A stretch of DNA of 64,000 nt from Quillaja saponaria (Eukaryota; Streptophyta; Magnoliopsida; Fabales; Quillajaceae). This document shows positions 24,400-37,084 of the stretch, piece after piece (the stretch's first letter is position 1; every line of letters begins with the position of its first letter). The stretch covers positions 17,213,071-17,277,070 of the forward strand of contig CM055618.1 in the NCBI GenBank assembly GCA_029379385.1, in the 5' to 3' direction. The position numbers and the translations under genes are program-made. Under the pieces are notes generated by a model. It was not told the DNA's origin. It made no database searches and worked only from the letters and a program-made list of their open reading frames with translations.

Positions 24400-25640
24400 T
24401 TAAAGGGTTCATTGGCTTTCATCAGCCGTTTTGTCTGCACCACGGATTGATGACCTGGACAATATGAAGGGCTGTGATTAAAGGTTTCTGTGTTTGTTTT
24501 CCAGAAGAGTGTAGGATGATGATCCCAGCAGGATTGAGCTCGTTACACGTCAGATAGGTGTAAATATCAGGCTAAGTAGAAAAATGTCTCTAAATTTGGA
24601 GATATTTACTCAAATACCACAACATCTTTGTATTTGCTAAACCGGAGTCGGCCCAGGTAGGAATGGGATCACGATCATGAAAGTAAATAATTAAATCTAG
24701 ATAAAGAAATTGACATTAATAACATGTCCAAAATAGTACATTTTATCAATTATCAATTATCAATTATAAATTATTATCATTATTATAAATTTATAATAAT
24801 TCAATTAAAATAGGACATGTAGCAAATTGTATAGAAATTATGAATTTTGAGTAATTAAATAGCATTCCACTTATATGGTTAAACTGAGAGCATGCGAGAG
24901 GGATTATCAAAAAGTTTTTAAAACCCTACCTAGTTCATACAATCTCGAGCATTAACAAATAGGTAAAGTGAAGTATGTCATATTAAAATTACTCAGATAA
25001 TTGTGAGAAGAATAAAGAATTAAACAACATGTTATAAGTTGTGAACTATTCCTATTCAAAATGCTTTTTTGGTGAAGAATTGAAATCTAAGATTAAAGTA
25101 GAACTTATGATAAAATGTTATTATAATGTTTTAATTTGGAACCTCAATCTTTCTCAAAAGAGAAAAAAAAAAAAACTTAGAACGTTTGTAAATCTGGTAT
25201 CAGCCTCCATTTATAGGCAGAAAGTCAAACTTACTGCTGAAACTCGACCTCTCTCCCACTTACCGGCCTTTACGTAGCCATGTCTGCATTTTGTAGCCCC
25301 GCCCTCTACATATCAGGATATTGCAGTGATGCACGCCCAAACTCAAGGATTCGGTCTCATAAGTATAAAACCATTGACATTGGACAGCACCAATGTGTCA
25401 ACTAGAAATATAAATTTCGCGGGTAGAGTGTGACAATCACTTTTCAGTGGCAGGCACAATAGTGTTAAACGATTGAAATTTTGCATTGAATCATTAACAG
25501 ATAAATAGCAGTATGCCAATCATTTGCCTTTGGGACTAAACAACGGTACCACGATACAAATCACAGGACTACATGCACATTATCCAAAAAACTATTACAC
25601 TTACACTGATACATATCCCCACACCGACAGGTATTTCTTA
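24400..25640. other. AT-rich intergenic
   Basis: No gene is seen. It includes a low-complexity stretch of repeated TCAATTA/TTATAA near 24745-24820. The right end should be the 3' flank of the pBrp gene. Confidence 0.55.
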
Positions 25641-25696
25641 CCATTTAGGTTTCCAGTACCATAATCTGGGGTTAACTTTGGTGGTGACTGCATTAA
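25625..25696 (-). other. In-frame tail after the pBrp stop codon
   Basis: Directly after the TGA the same frame reads LMQSPPKLTPDYGTGNLNGKK and ends at a TAA near 25610. Arabidopsis pBrp has a similar PPKLPPGY block near its C-terminus. It could be read through, be a recent loss of the tail, or be chance. Confidence 0.4.
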
Positions 25697-28600
25697 TCAA
25701 ACATTTGGAGTAGTCCCTGATGAAGGTGGGACTGAGAAAGGCGTCATCACAGAAGTTGCAGTTGAAGCAGGAGGGCTAGAAAGTTGGGTTGGTTTCAGAG
25801 AACTAGCAGCAAGATTTGTATTCTGCTCAGGCTGGTGGTGGTTATGTTGCACATTATCAATGTCCATGCCACATGTGACGTTCTGATTCTTTTCTCCCGC
25901 TGTTCTAAGGCCAGCTGATCCAAGGGGAAGCTGAGACTGCCATAAAGTGGCTTGCTGGTTTAATGTGGCAGTGGATCCTCCATAATTGCTTTTACCTTCA
26001 ATATCCTCTTTCCCCCTAGGCTGATGTCCAATGTCTGAGACCTCGTTGGGTTTGCCAAGTCTAATTTCTCGCTGCTTTTCTCCATCTAAAGAAGAAGTAA
26101 CCTCAACAGCATCAACCTTAGGCGCTGAAGAACGGCCTGAAGCAATTACAGTTGTAGGGAACGCCCTCTCTGGAGGAACAGCTGGCGTGTAATTAGAGGG
26201 TAGCAAATCATCCCAGTTCTCCAACAGTTCCTTGTATACTTTACGGAGAGTGACCTCAGTCAGACCTGTTACCTTACAAATTTCTGCCTGGGTTTTGCGT
26301 TTGTCTTCCAGTTGGCAGGCCAAATATATAGCTGCAGCTGAGATGCTAATGGGGTTTCTGCGAGTGCAGAAGCATTTGTTGATAACAACCTCCCCAATGT
26401 GAGTAGCCAGTTCCTGTAACGTAGGAGACATGCTCAAATTCAGGAACGAATAATTACAGATTCACAATAATAACTAAGGCAATGGCTTCACTACCAACTC
26501 TTATTCTGTCATCACGGGCCACCCTGTTCCTCAACAAGTGAAATTGCCTTACTAAAGCATCTATAATGAGGAAACCACTAGACACAAACTCATTGGTTAC
26601 TAACAGAATGGAAACCTCGTACTATTTGATTAAAATATTTGGTCTGAGATCCCTTACTTCATAGTGTCATTAATACCTTCAATCTACTGAGACAAAATTA
26701 ATTGACGAGTCCCTAAAATTTCAATCTTTTGAAGACATGCAAGTTCAAACGTCCATAAGATTTTCATTTAACGCGAGAAGACTCAATTACTGATTTTTTT
26801 ACTCAAAATGGAGGTACCTGAGCGGATTTATTGAGCTGAAGGAGATTGCAAAATCTAGGCATATGGACCGATATTGAGTTGCTATTTAGTGGTTGACTAA
26901 GTTGCAGAGCTTCTCCAAGTATCTTGATGTACTTCCCGATTTCCTTCTGCGGTACATTGGCTGCAATTGAGATTTCCTGTCATTTAGCATATACAGAGTC
27001 AGAATGACAGAAAGGGCCATAGTTATAGAGTTGAAACACAACTGAAATGTGGTTACTGTTACATTGGCTGCATTAAGAAGTGGCAAGTTTTTCACATTCA
27101 AGCAAGCACTTGGTCATCATTCATCAACAAAACAAAAATCTAAGGCGTCCTTCTCTGCCAGGCAAAAGTTGTAAGAACTTGGACTGTTAGCCAAACAAAA
27201 TCTGCAAGGACTTAGTAATCAACAAAACAAAACATCTAAACATTATAGTCGCATCATATCTAGATATTTCATAATTTCTATTTAATTAAAAAAGAGAAAT
27301 ATTTAGAACTTTGGCAATAGCAGCATATGAACAACGGACAACTAGGAGAGGATTCTAGCACAAGTAAACTAAAAAAGGCTTTTTCCATGAAGATAGTGAT
27401 TGAATTCATACTATTCCCAAATAAAACGATATCCTTATATCCACTATCCACTATCTGGGCTCTTGTGTTAAAGACAACATTGGATTATCAATAAGTGGTA
27501 GCTAATTCTAACTCAAAAATTCTGCTTGCTGGGGGGAAATGAGTGACTGTGTTCTCTATTTGCACACGAAACAACTTCCATATAGTGGTCATTATTTGAG
27601 CTATGTCCCTTGTTATATTAAACCTTTTTAATATCAGAGTTGCATTAGACAGTAATGAACAACAATGTCATGCTCGGAACACACTGAGAAACAAATAGCA
27701 GGGCCCTTACTGTAGGCTCAAAACCAGATGAGGCAAAGAAAATTCAAAAATAGGTTTTTTAGCTTGTCAGTTTCTAATCAATCCAACAAAAAGACACCAA
27801 ATCATTAGGATAATAACCCCCACAACAAAAATATAAATGTCGCTCCTCTAAAGAGCCTACAGTTACTTTCCCGGGCAAAATAATAATTGTACGTGATGCA
27901 GTCTTTCTAGTCCCAATTTACATGAGGCTTGAGTTTCCATATCAGCCTTGCTTTGCTCACCAATGATTACATATTGCCAATCATTACGCAGACAATGACC
28001 AAAAAAAGAGCAACAAATTAGGTGAACTACTTATTCAACTTCAAAATCCAAACTTTATTTTAAAATAAGCAAATAGGAGGAGCAATTACCACACACTGTC
28101 CAAACATGGAAGTTATGATGTAGGTATAGAATATTGAACATCTAAGTAACACTTAGTATCATACATGTATATAAACGGTACATCTGTTGTTCTCTTATTT
28201 CCAGCCCTCACGAATGCGCATTCCCATTGAGGATAGAACCTAATTGTTGAAATTGTAAAACAAAGACAACCGAATAGGTCTAACGAATACAAAAGCTATT
28301 TTACAAGAATAACAATACAATTTCCAAACACAGAATGTGAAAGAGCAAGCAAAATTCAAACTTGAATACCAAAATAAACCTATCATTATCTCTGAAGTCC
28401 AAATAAACAATTTATCAGAAAATTAAAAACGAGTATTAAAGAAGAAAAACAGTGTATAGCAAAGTAGAGAGGGAATATAGAACCTGAAGGGTTCTTGGCT
28501 CTTGAGCCTCTCTAATGGCCTGAACAAGAGCAGCAGTAGCAAGTGCTTCAATGCTTCTGTTTCTCAAACAAGTAGCCGAGCAGCAATCCCTGAATAATTG

Positions 28601-29071
28601 AAACGCATGGTCCGAAATGTCATAGTCCAACCCCAGTATTGACGCCACATCTATAATCTGCATGTAAGCCCTCAAATTATCAACTGCGACAGTCGATGAA
28701 GACGACGATGATGAAGTCGACGAAGATGATGATTCAAGTGTGCGCTCGAGCTCAGCAAGGTGGCCAGAGAAGGATACGCAGGATTGAAGGAAGAGCGGAC
28801 TGCGCTCAAGGGACCAGGTGGAGAATGCCGTAATGAATCCTGTAGGCTCGAATGGGTCTTCCTCGTGAGTTTGATGTTGCGCTTGGAGGGTCGGGAGGTC
28901 GGAGGTAACCAGGCAGAGAGGGTTGTCTTGGGCACGGAGGTGAAAGAGATGGTGGGGATTCGATTGGCGTTCTTCAACGACACGGCCGCAAGATGTGCAC
29001 TCCGTGATAGAACGGCCGGAGTTGGTGGTGGCGCAACGACCCTGAGCCGCCGAGCAGTAAGGGCACTTCAT
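25697..29071 (-). CDS. PBRP: Plant-specific TFIIB-related protein (pBrp)
   Basis: Three exons, 28484-29071, 26818-26976 and 25697-26413, give 487 residues. The N-terminal zinc ribbon has Cys3-Cys6 and Cys25-Cys28 (CPYC, CTSC). Two cyclin-like repeats follow, including DNLRAYMQIIDVASILGLD, LFRDCCSATCLRNRS, KEIGKYIKILGEALQLSQP and NKCFCTRRNPISISAAAIYLACQLEDKRK. The match to Arabidopsis At4g36650 is close. In Arabidopsis pBrp is reported on the plastid envelope and in the nucleus, with nuclear protein removed by the proteasome. The C-terminal third is variable and Ser/Thr/Pro/Gln-rich. The frame ends at TGA (25697-25699), but in the same frame it continues through a conserved-looking tail, so the protein may be shortened by about 20 residues compared with relatives. 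Intron 1 is 1.5 kb. Confidence 0.93.
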
Positions 29072-30901
29072 TTTAGTTCCAAGCAGTTACTCTTCCGAAT
29101 CTTGTAAGACGAACCAGTATTGGGTCACAGCCTGGTGCGGGTTTGCCCCGCTTATCATATTTTCCTTTTTTTTTTTTTTGGTTCTTCGGAAAGTTATATA
29201 AATAAAGCACGATTAAAATAAGGAAATGTAACATTTTTATACTGTCACTGAGAAATAGGACGGAGTCATGTTGGAAGGCAAAAAAAAAAAAGTGTATTTT
29301 TTTTTTTTTAAATAATGTAAATAATATCTATTTTAAAATATCACTCTTTTATTAAATTTACCATAAAAGTTTTTATTTTTTTGAATATCTTCTCATAATT
29401 TAAAAAATATTTGTACCTCTGTCTTAGCATGGTTATAATGTTGACAAAAATTATTGATTTAGCTTAAATAATTATATACAGTACCACATCACATATAGAC
29501 AAAAAATAACAGAGTTAATGTCCTTAAAATAATTTTTTTTGCCAACTTCATTCTAAAAATATTATATTTTGTTAAATTCATCCCTTTTTTTTTGTTGTCA
29601 TTTCTATTATAAAATAATCAAATTATTACAAATTTTAATTTTATAATTTTTATTGATGATGAAAAAAAGGAGTGAGAAATTAATTTTTTTTATCAACTTA
29701 ACAAATATGTGATTAAAATATTATATTAAATCAAGTCACATCAATAATTTTTATTAATATGACTAACAATGTTAAACTGAAAGAAGATATTTTTGAAAGT
29801 TCATGTGATATTATATTTTTTATATTATTTGATGTTTATTCTTTTCATATAGTTGAATATGACATGAAAAAAAAAAATTTAACTTACCTATGAGAATATC
29901 TAAAAATAATTATTATTATGATCTGGCCTCCTGAAATAAAATGTATTATTTTGTTAGTTGTTGTAACATTGAAGATAGACAATGTGCTTAGAGCAAAACA
30001 AAAAATAGAATTCATTACATTTACAATGAATTTTACATTTCAATTCATTTAAAATAATTTTTCATATTTGGAATAAAAATTACAAGTTATAGAATTTAAT
30101 ATAATTCTCTTACTTAAAATCAATAAAATTTTCATTTTAGTTAAATATTTTTTTTCATACTACCCTCAATTTTTTAAATGAAAACTAACATTGATCAACT
30201 AAAAATCTAAACATAAAAAAAAAAAAAAAAAAACTTGTAGTTAATTAAATGAATATTTGAAGTGAAGTGATGATTGTATTGATTTATTTAAGTGAAAAAC
30301 ATGTATAATATTAAAAATAAAAATTTTATTTGAGGTATATAAAATAATAATATACCTAAAATAAATTTTACAAAATATTAGCGTAGAATTCATAATTGAT
30401 TTGAAATTAATTTTATTTAAATTTTAACATAAAATGTGTAAAATTTATTTAAAATAAACTGAATTTTACATTTTTTTTAATTGTACCAAACACTGAAAGT
30501 ATTGGCTAAAACTACCGAGAAAATCCTAGAAGACAAAGTAGGAGCATTTTATTTACTTATTGAATGACACAAGTAGTGAGAAATATTATGTTCAAAATTT
30601 GCTTTTCCTTGAATCTTATATGAAACAAATACTATAGAAAATTCTTTCACTTGAGTTCATCTGCCAAAATGGTTGTTTAATCCACTGCAGCTGACATTGC
30701 AGGACTATGAATTTGTGACTGCAAAAATTTGGAAGAATCATAAGCTAATTAAATACATAATGGTTCCTGTTTAAAAAATAAAATAAAATGAACTGAGTAT
30801 GCCTTGCTCCATCACTACCTCTTCACAAACTTCGGGCCAAATAAGCATTTTCAAGTACAAAACAGTGAACTGAGCCTGGATTCTCAACATTCTTCCCATC
30901 A
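29072..30901. other. Very AT-rich intergenic
   Basis: No gene, RNA or clear transposon structure is seen. The interval holds many T and A runs (for example A20 near 30215) and repeated ATTTTACA/TAAAATTT words. The left end is the pBrp promoter side. Confidence 0.6.
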
Positions 30902-33900
30902 TCAACTGCTCTTCGAGCTTGCTGCTTCTCTGCCTTCTTTAACTTGCGTCAGACTCTTACTGAACTCTCGTGCCCTCTGGCACAACACATAATGAAACAC
31001 AAGGTCAGAACTCATGCATTAGAATTGCAAAATACTGCTAAAAGACTTGTCAACAACAAAATTTATATTCCCCACCCCTTCTTCTGAAGTCTACAAGGCT
31101 GATTAGAAATTTTAGCCCAAAGGATATCAGAATAAAATACCAATACATGTACACAATCTTATGAAAATGCAAGCATGATGTGAATCTTTAAATGAACGGG
31201 TACGGGCAATTGCCCCAAGATAGCATGCATTTTCACTACAATAATGACCGACAAGGCTTCTAGAGAAACAAGATTGGATTTGAAACATACTAAATTTACA
31301 TTGTTTTTTGTAACAACAATTCGGTACCCAATTCCCACTCAAAGAAGGAATAAATGAAGAAATAAAGAGAACAAAATAAATAAAAGAAAAGAAGATAATC
31401 AAAGGAAATCTTAGAGTTACTAGCAAGGCCACTATCAATAATTTCATTTTGAGAAACCTGAACAAACTAGCACAATGTGAACAACCTTTATAAAGTTATT
31501 ATAACTGATATTGTCAGGCAACTTATAAACAACCATCAGAGTACCTTTATAGTCATGGGAAATTATCTGATCACTACTAGGCAAAGAACTAGAGTCTTAA
31601 GTTACAAAGGTTGAATGATTATAGAGAAACTACCTACTTCTGCAGGTACAAGTAATTAATATCCAGATACTAAAATATTTCTACAGAAGCCAGACTAAAA
31701 TGTCCAACTATATTTACAACTTAGATAAGCATTAAACGTTAAATGAAACAGGTGGTTTAGCTGCTTCCTCTCTAATGTCATAGTGGTCGGACTATCTTTA
31801 GACATGCCTCTAATTCTAACTCCATAGAGATCATGCAATCATATAGCTCCAAATTAGCATTATGACTGAGAAATGAAATGAACAAACAACAGCAATTGAA
31901 AAGGTCCAGAAAGTTACTATTGCCCACACCTCACTATTATCTCAAATCAAGTGTCCCTACCTAAGGATATAAGCACATAAACAAAATAGCATGTTCATCA
32001 TTCATCACTTTTCCTATGTTTTATAATCCAGTAATCCCTTCAATCTTCACACTAGAAACTTTACTAATAGGGATGACCCCACCTTCGAAGTTTCTACTAG
32101 AACAGAACTGCTGAAAGAAGACTCGTCTCGCTGAGTCATAGTGGGCATCTAGTTTAGACTTTGACCATGCTTTCTTTAAGTTGCAGTCTTGGTAGATTAG
32201 TAAGATGAAGTGGGGACAAATGTGAATTAAGAAGAAGAGATGAAGAAGAAGAAACCACATAAAGCAGTAGTTATAAGTCAACATGGTTTCTACGCAGTAG
32301 TGCATATAAGCTGCGCGTTTCACTAACTTCTCTTACAAAAGAAGCGCGTTGCTCTTTGATAAGGTCACTTTTCTACTTCTGCATTCCTTTATATGCAGAA
32401 AAGCACAGAGCTCATCATGCCCTTTTCCTTGAGACAAGGTCCAACTTCAATAATACCGGTTACACATCTGCAGAGGATTGTGGTAGTGATGGAGAGCTAG
32501 ATAATAAACAGCCTTCGGCCCTCCTGACATGACCTTCTTATTGTATAGAAATAAAGCTTTTAAATAATTTTTTACCTGCTCATCCAGATGCTAACAGAAG
32601 AGGTATCTAATTCTATCATAGCTAAGACAAAATGGATATCAAAGTCCTACTCATATCTACCACCAGAGGCATCAATAATGCAGGAGAGTGCAAGTATTTG
32701 CAAGAACAAAATTAGCCCACTTCTGTTCTAAGATAGATCAAAACCACTTGATGCAAGGAGTCTGTTTTCATAATTTCGACATGCGGAACAAAAATCTTAA
32801 CACCAGAATATGCACAGAAGCCGCATATAGCTTCCATGTTAGAAATGCTACATCCCTTGACAACAAACTAAATGACCATATTTATGGCATAATTCAAACA
32901 ATTGTGCTTGTGGCAACATCCAGAACTGCACCCATCAGATATCACTAAACCTAGTCAGTTTGAAGTGCCCAAGTATACTTTTTTCACATTCATGCTTTAA
33001 ACTTTGAACGAAAAAGCAACATTTGTAAGTAGCTTCCCAAGAAATTGATTGAGTGCTCCTTTCTTACAATTAAAATCCAAAAGTCATAAAAAATATATTT
33101 TGAAGTGATGGGAAAAGTGAATAATCTACTAAGCTAATTAAGCAACTGGAAAAAAGTATCAAACAACATGGAATATTGAGTATCAATATCCAATGAAGCT
33201 GCAAATTATCCCCCAATATCATAATGTAAGCCAGCAGAAATCTAACTTTCCAAACAAACACATACCACGAGTAGAAATATTCCAAGAGTAGCCCATTAAA
33301 CAACAACAATTAAAGGAAAGATCCAAGTGAAGAAGACAAAGATTACCAACCGCGGATTGGACTGGAGGTGGATCAAAATCAATGAAGCGCACAGACATTT
33401 TCGCGATCTCTGTGATGGCTACCTCTCTGACCTCAGGTACATCACTGGTTAATTCCTCGTAAGCAGCCTCAAATGCCTCCTGCCAGAACCGTGGTAACCT
33501 GATCCGGCTATTATGGGTGTACACATCCCACATGTGCTTAACCACCTTCTCTCTCTCCTCCATTTCCTGCTCCTCAAACAAATTTGCAATCAATCAAGAC
33601 ATACCCACCATAAAGACATCAAATTTCAACAAAGATCCAACTCAAACACCAACTCAGATATACCCACAACGAGTAATGCATGAACAAGTAAACCCACATA
33701 AAAAAACTTACGAGGACATCGAGATCATCATGGATGGGGGTATCAAGCTCATTGGATAAACTGTTGAGACTGCCGGACCACCGAAGAGAGACAGTGCCGG
33801 TGAACATAGACCAAAATGCGAGAAGCAAAATGGCAGCTAATGCCCAAAATTTATACCTGCCTTTACCAAATAAACCAAAATCTGAACTTTCCTTCTTGTT

Positions 33901-33939
33901 ACTTGCCGTCGTTGTTGGAAGGGCATCGTCATCCTTCAT
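30902..33939 (-). CDS. DUF1195 single-pass membrane protein
   Basis: Three exons, 33712-33939, 33351-33566 and 30902-30976, give 172 residues. The N-terminus is hydrophilic; one membrane segment lies at about 31-50 (YKFWALAAILLLAFWSMFTG). It is followed by PIHDDLDVLEMEEREKVVKHMWDVYTH, RIRLPRFWQEAFEAAYEELTSDVPEVRE and a short basic tail. This is the plant DUF1195 family (Arabidopsis At4g36660), of unknown function. The chosen ATG is at 33939. The second intron is 2.37 kb. Its donor is ambiguous: cutting at GCG before GTTGGT keeps the tail RAREFSKSLTQVKEGREAAS in frame, while the stronger-looking GTAATC four bases on would give a different, shorter end. The first two exons are secure, the last less so. 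Confidence 0.85.
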
Positions 33940-34691
33940 TTCGATCAGTGCAACTGGCAAGTGGGATTCGTGATGGATTTTAATCTAAAATAAATTCAGC
34001 AAATGTCTATTACCGTGCTCGCTGCATCACTCTATGAAGTGGACTCAGATTTAGAAAGAAAATATGAGTCCGATCTGATATATGTGCGTGTGAGTGAGTG
34101 AGATACACAGAAAGAAAAGTGAGATTTCTCTCCTGGATTTGGTGTTTCCGGGAAGGGAAGGGAAGGGTTAATTATTAAACTATAATTGTTAATATACCTC
34201 TTGCGGGTCCCCACATTAAAGTATTCTTTTATTAGGTTGACTTCATTTACTGTTGCACTGTCATGACCGTCGATTTGATGAAAGATGTAAAAGTTTGTGA
34301 TGATCGTTGACAAATCACAACTACAGCCAACCGACTACCAACGGTGTCGTATGGATTGTTAACTCGGATCATTATCTATTAAGCATCCTATAAATAAATA
34401 AAATAGAAAGATAAATCTCATTTGTCATACCCTTATTAAGATTTCCATTTGTTATTTTCTAATGAAAATCTTCTTTCTTTCTTTCTTCATTAAATAATTG
34501 TAAAAAACCTTACTACAAAAATATGAAAATTGTATTTCTCAAATCACTAGAAAAATTCAAAATCAAATTGAATATTATTACAATATTAATTGCTTCAATT
34601 TTTTTTTTCTTCTATTTTATTTTTTTGGCTACAAATAGCTAAGATTTAAACAATGAAACCCACTATCTATAGGCTACTATTATATATTTAG

Positions 34692-36556
34692 TTACTTCAT
34701 TATAGGCGAAGGAGGCAAGAAGCTGGTGGATGTCAAACCCCAAACATTAAAATCAACCTATTCAATTTTCCAAGTCTCTTCCATCTCTCTCTTGTGGTTA
34801 GCCGATTGCTCGCCATATCTGAAAACCGTGACCCGAGTTTTACCACTGTGTGCAATATTTACACCATCAACATATTTATAATCTTCAATCACTGACTCCG
34901 TGCTTGTCTCCCCGAAAACGTCGTCGTCGCTTTTGGTTCTCATCCTTAGGAGCCTCGAGTCTTCAAATTGGGCTAATACCCCGGATCGTTGGCTGAAATA
35001 GCCCCATTTTATGTGGTGGATAATTTCATAATTTGGACCACTTTGGGCCTCGTATATTGATGGGGCCTCGTTTCTAGCTTTAGTATGAAGCAATCTTCAT
35101 CGTTTATGATTTTTTCTCCTTCACACATTGCGTCTAAAAATAAGTTTGCCGTGGCCCTTGGATCCAATCCCTGTCAAGTTCAACCTCAATTAGAGCAAAA
35201 ACAATGAATAAATCATGAAAAAAAAAAATATATCAAAATATTTTACATCCCATCTTATGGATTTTTTTTTAAATGATTAATAGGGAGACCTATTCAATCT
35301 CTTGGGATTAACGGTTAGTTTTGATTAATTTAATTTTGATCCGATTACAAATAAATCATTTATATTAACACTAAAAAAAATTTAGTATATATCACGATCT
35401 CTCACAATTTCAATTAAATATTTCGTAAGACTAATCTTGTTATTAGATTTTTAATAAACTCAACTATATTTTTATAAATTAAATTATTCAGCTATTAAAA
35501 TAGATAGATGATTTAATGTTATTTAGTAATTATCTTGAGTTTTAATCTCAACTCTATTTCATTTCATGATAGTTTAACTTTCTTTTTTTTTTCAGTAGAT
35601 TTGAACAGAGTTAAAAATTTAAACTTTTAACCATTTCAATACAATATATCCTTATAGGAAAAAAAAAATAAATTAAAGTAACCCTTACGACCTTTTCACT
35701 CCATGCTCCACAACAAACATTTAGAAAAAAAAATATATAAACTTACACATGTGGTAAAAAATTATTACTGAACAATTTAATTTCATGCACTTATCATTAT
35801 CTAAATAATAGCCTAAAGTTTTAGGCAGAATTGGGTGACACATTTGGTGGAAATGCTAGGATTTTATAAGATGGACATTATTACTAAAAAATTACCTGTA
35901 GAAAACGGCGCAAGGGTCTGGGAGGACCAGTTGAAATGGGGGTTTGTTGATTGGAGGAATGCCGCCATGAGATTTCGCCATTACTACCACAATAAACCTT
36001 GCAATCCGACACTATAAGCTCTAAGCACCACAAGTCTGGGTTCTTCTGCCACAACACAAATCCACCTATCTCTTCGTTGCTTTTTTTCACCTCTATGCTG
36101 TCATCAGTTTGGTTTAAATCTGATGCACAAATCTTCACTTGCCCTGTTATACACATATTCTGCACTGAATTTAATGCAGGCTGTCCTCCTGTTGCAGCTA
36201 TATATTGCTGCACAATATATATGGCTGTTGATGCTTCCTGCAATTTAATCACTCATAATGCCTCCATTTTTCAGATATATTGAGCTGTTAGATTTTAAGA
36301 AATTAGATGCTTACAATGGAACAGTCCCTGACTGGGCGGTGGATGGAGTGGCTTAATTGAACCTGAAGTGGAATAAGCGGAGACCCAACAAGGTAAAGCA
36401 GAAATCTTAGCTCATTGAAGCGTCCTGCAATAATGGGTGATGCTAATTTGACAGCAGTTTGAGCTTTCACTGGACCTCAACTGTTTCTAGGCCATCTTCT
36501 CTATCAATATTGGGACAGAGCCTCCTCACGCGCTGTAGTTTAGATGACTGTTTCAT
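34692..36556 (-). pseudogene. DUF620 family pseudogene
   Basis: Remnants of a DUF620 gene lie in order. MKQSSKLQRVRRLCPNIDR starts at 36556. FNELRFLLYLVGSPLIPLQV is at about 36325-36470. STAIYIVQQYIAATGG to RPLRRFLQ is at about 35896-36239. GLDPRATANLFLDAMCEGEK starts at 35170, and the remainder of that exon holds EAQSGPNYEIIHH to EETWKIE. Three lesions are visible. First, the segment between LETVEV and KAQT (normally PIPEEMF...WQNMATW) is missing and the frame breaks with TGA. Second, a one-base shift lies between LKLET and EAQSGP (about 35075-35090). Third, WKIE is followed by TAG at 34758-34760, after which VDFNVWGL continues in frame. DUF620 proteins have no established function. Intron sites are still intact, suggesting recent decay. 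Confidence 0.85.
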
Positions 36557-37084
36557 TAGTTTTAGTTGTGTATGAAGTGTTTGTGAAAAAGAGAGAGGGA
36601 GAGAGAAGGAAGAGGGTTAAGAGTCAAAGGCTGAAGGACCTTTGTCTTTTCCTCGAGCCTCTACCTTTGGACGGGAAGGATGGGCTATCTGGGGAAAATT
36701 GAGAATGAGAGGGTCGGGGTGGGTGGGAATTTGCCAAAGGCTCTCCTTGCTTGTAGATTATGGGCACGATTTATGGCTGCATTTGGTTGGTTATGTTTCT
36801 AATTTACGAGTTTAACCTTTAATTATGCAAATTCATTGATGAGCTTATTTGGTGTACGTTGGACTGGCTGATGGCCTTTTGGCCCTGATTTTCATTGACT
36901 AGGGAAGGAAATTTCAGGAGGTATGTCTATTTAAAGAACAGTGCATGTAGGATCAAACATAAACAACAATAAACAATCATATTCAACAATAAGCTAGGTA
37001 CATGCACGTTAACAAAAGCAAATTTCTCTCTTTATTTTCCTACTAAAATACTTGAACCACACGTATACGCGTAACCAATTGCAG

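Noticed and set aside
29100..30800. Possible transposon in the very AT-rich interval
   Set aside because: No terminal repeats, target duplication or reading frame could be identified; only low-complexity words recur.
31000..33340. Extra coding exons in the long DUF1195 intron
   Set aside because: Frames here (for example 32021-32323) lack family similarity, and the gene joins in frame without them.
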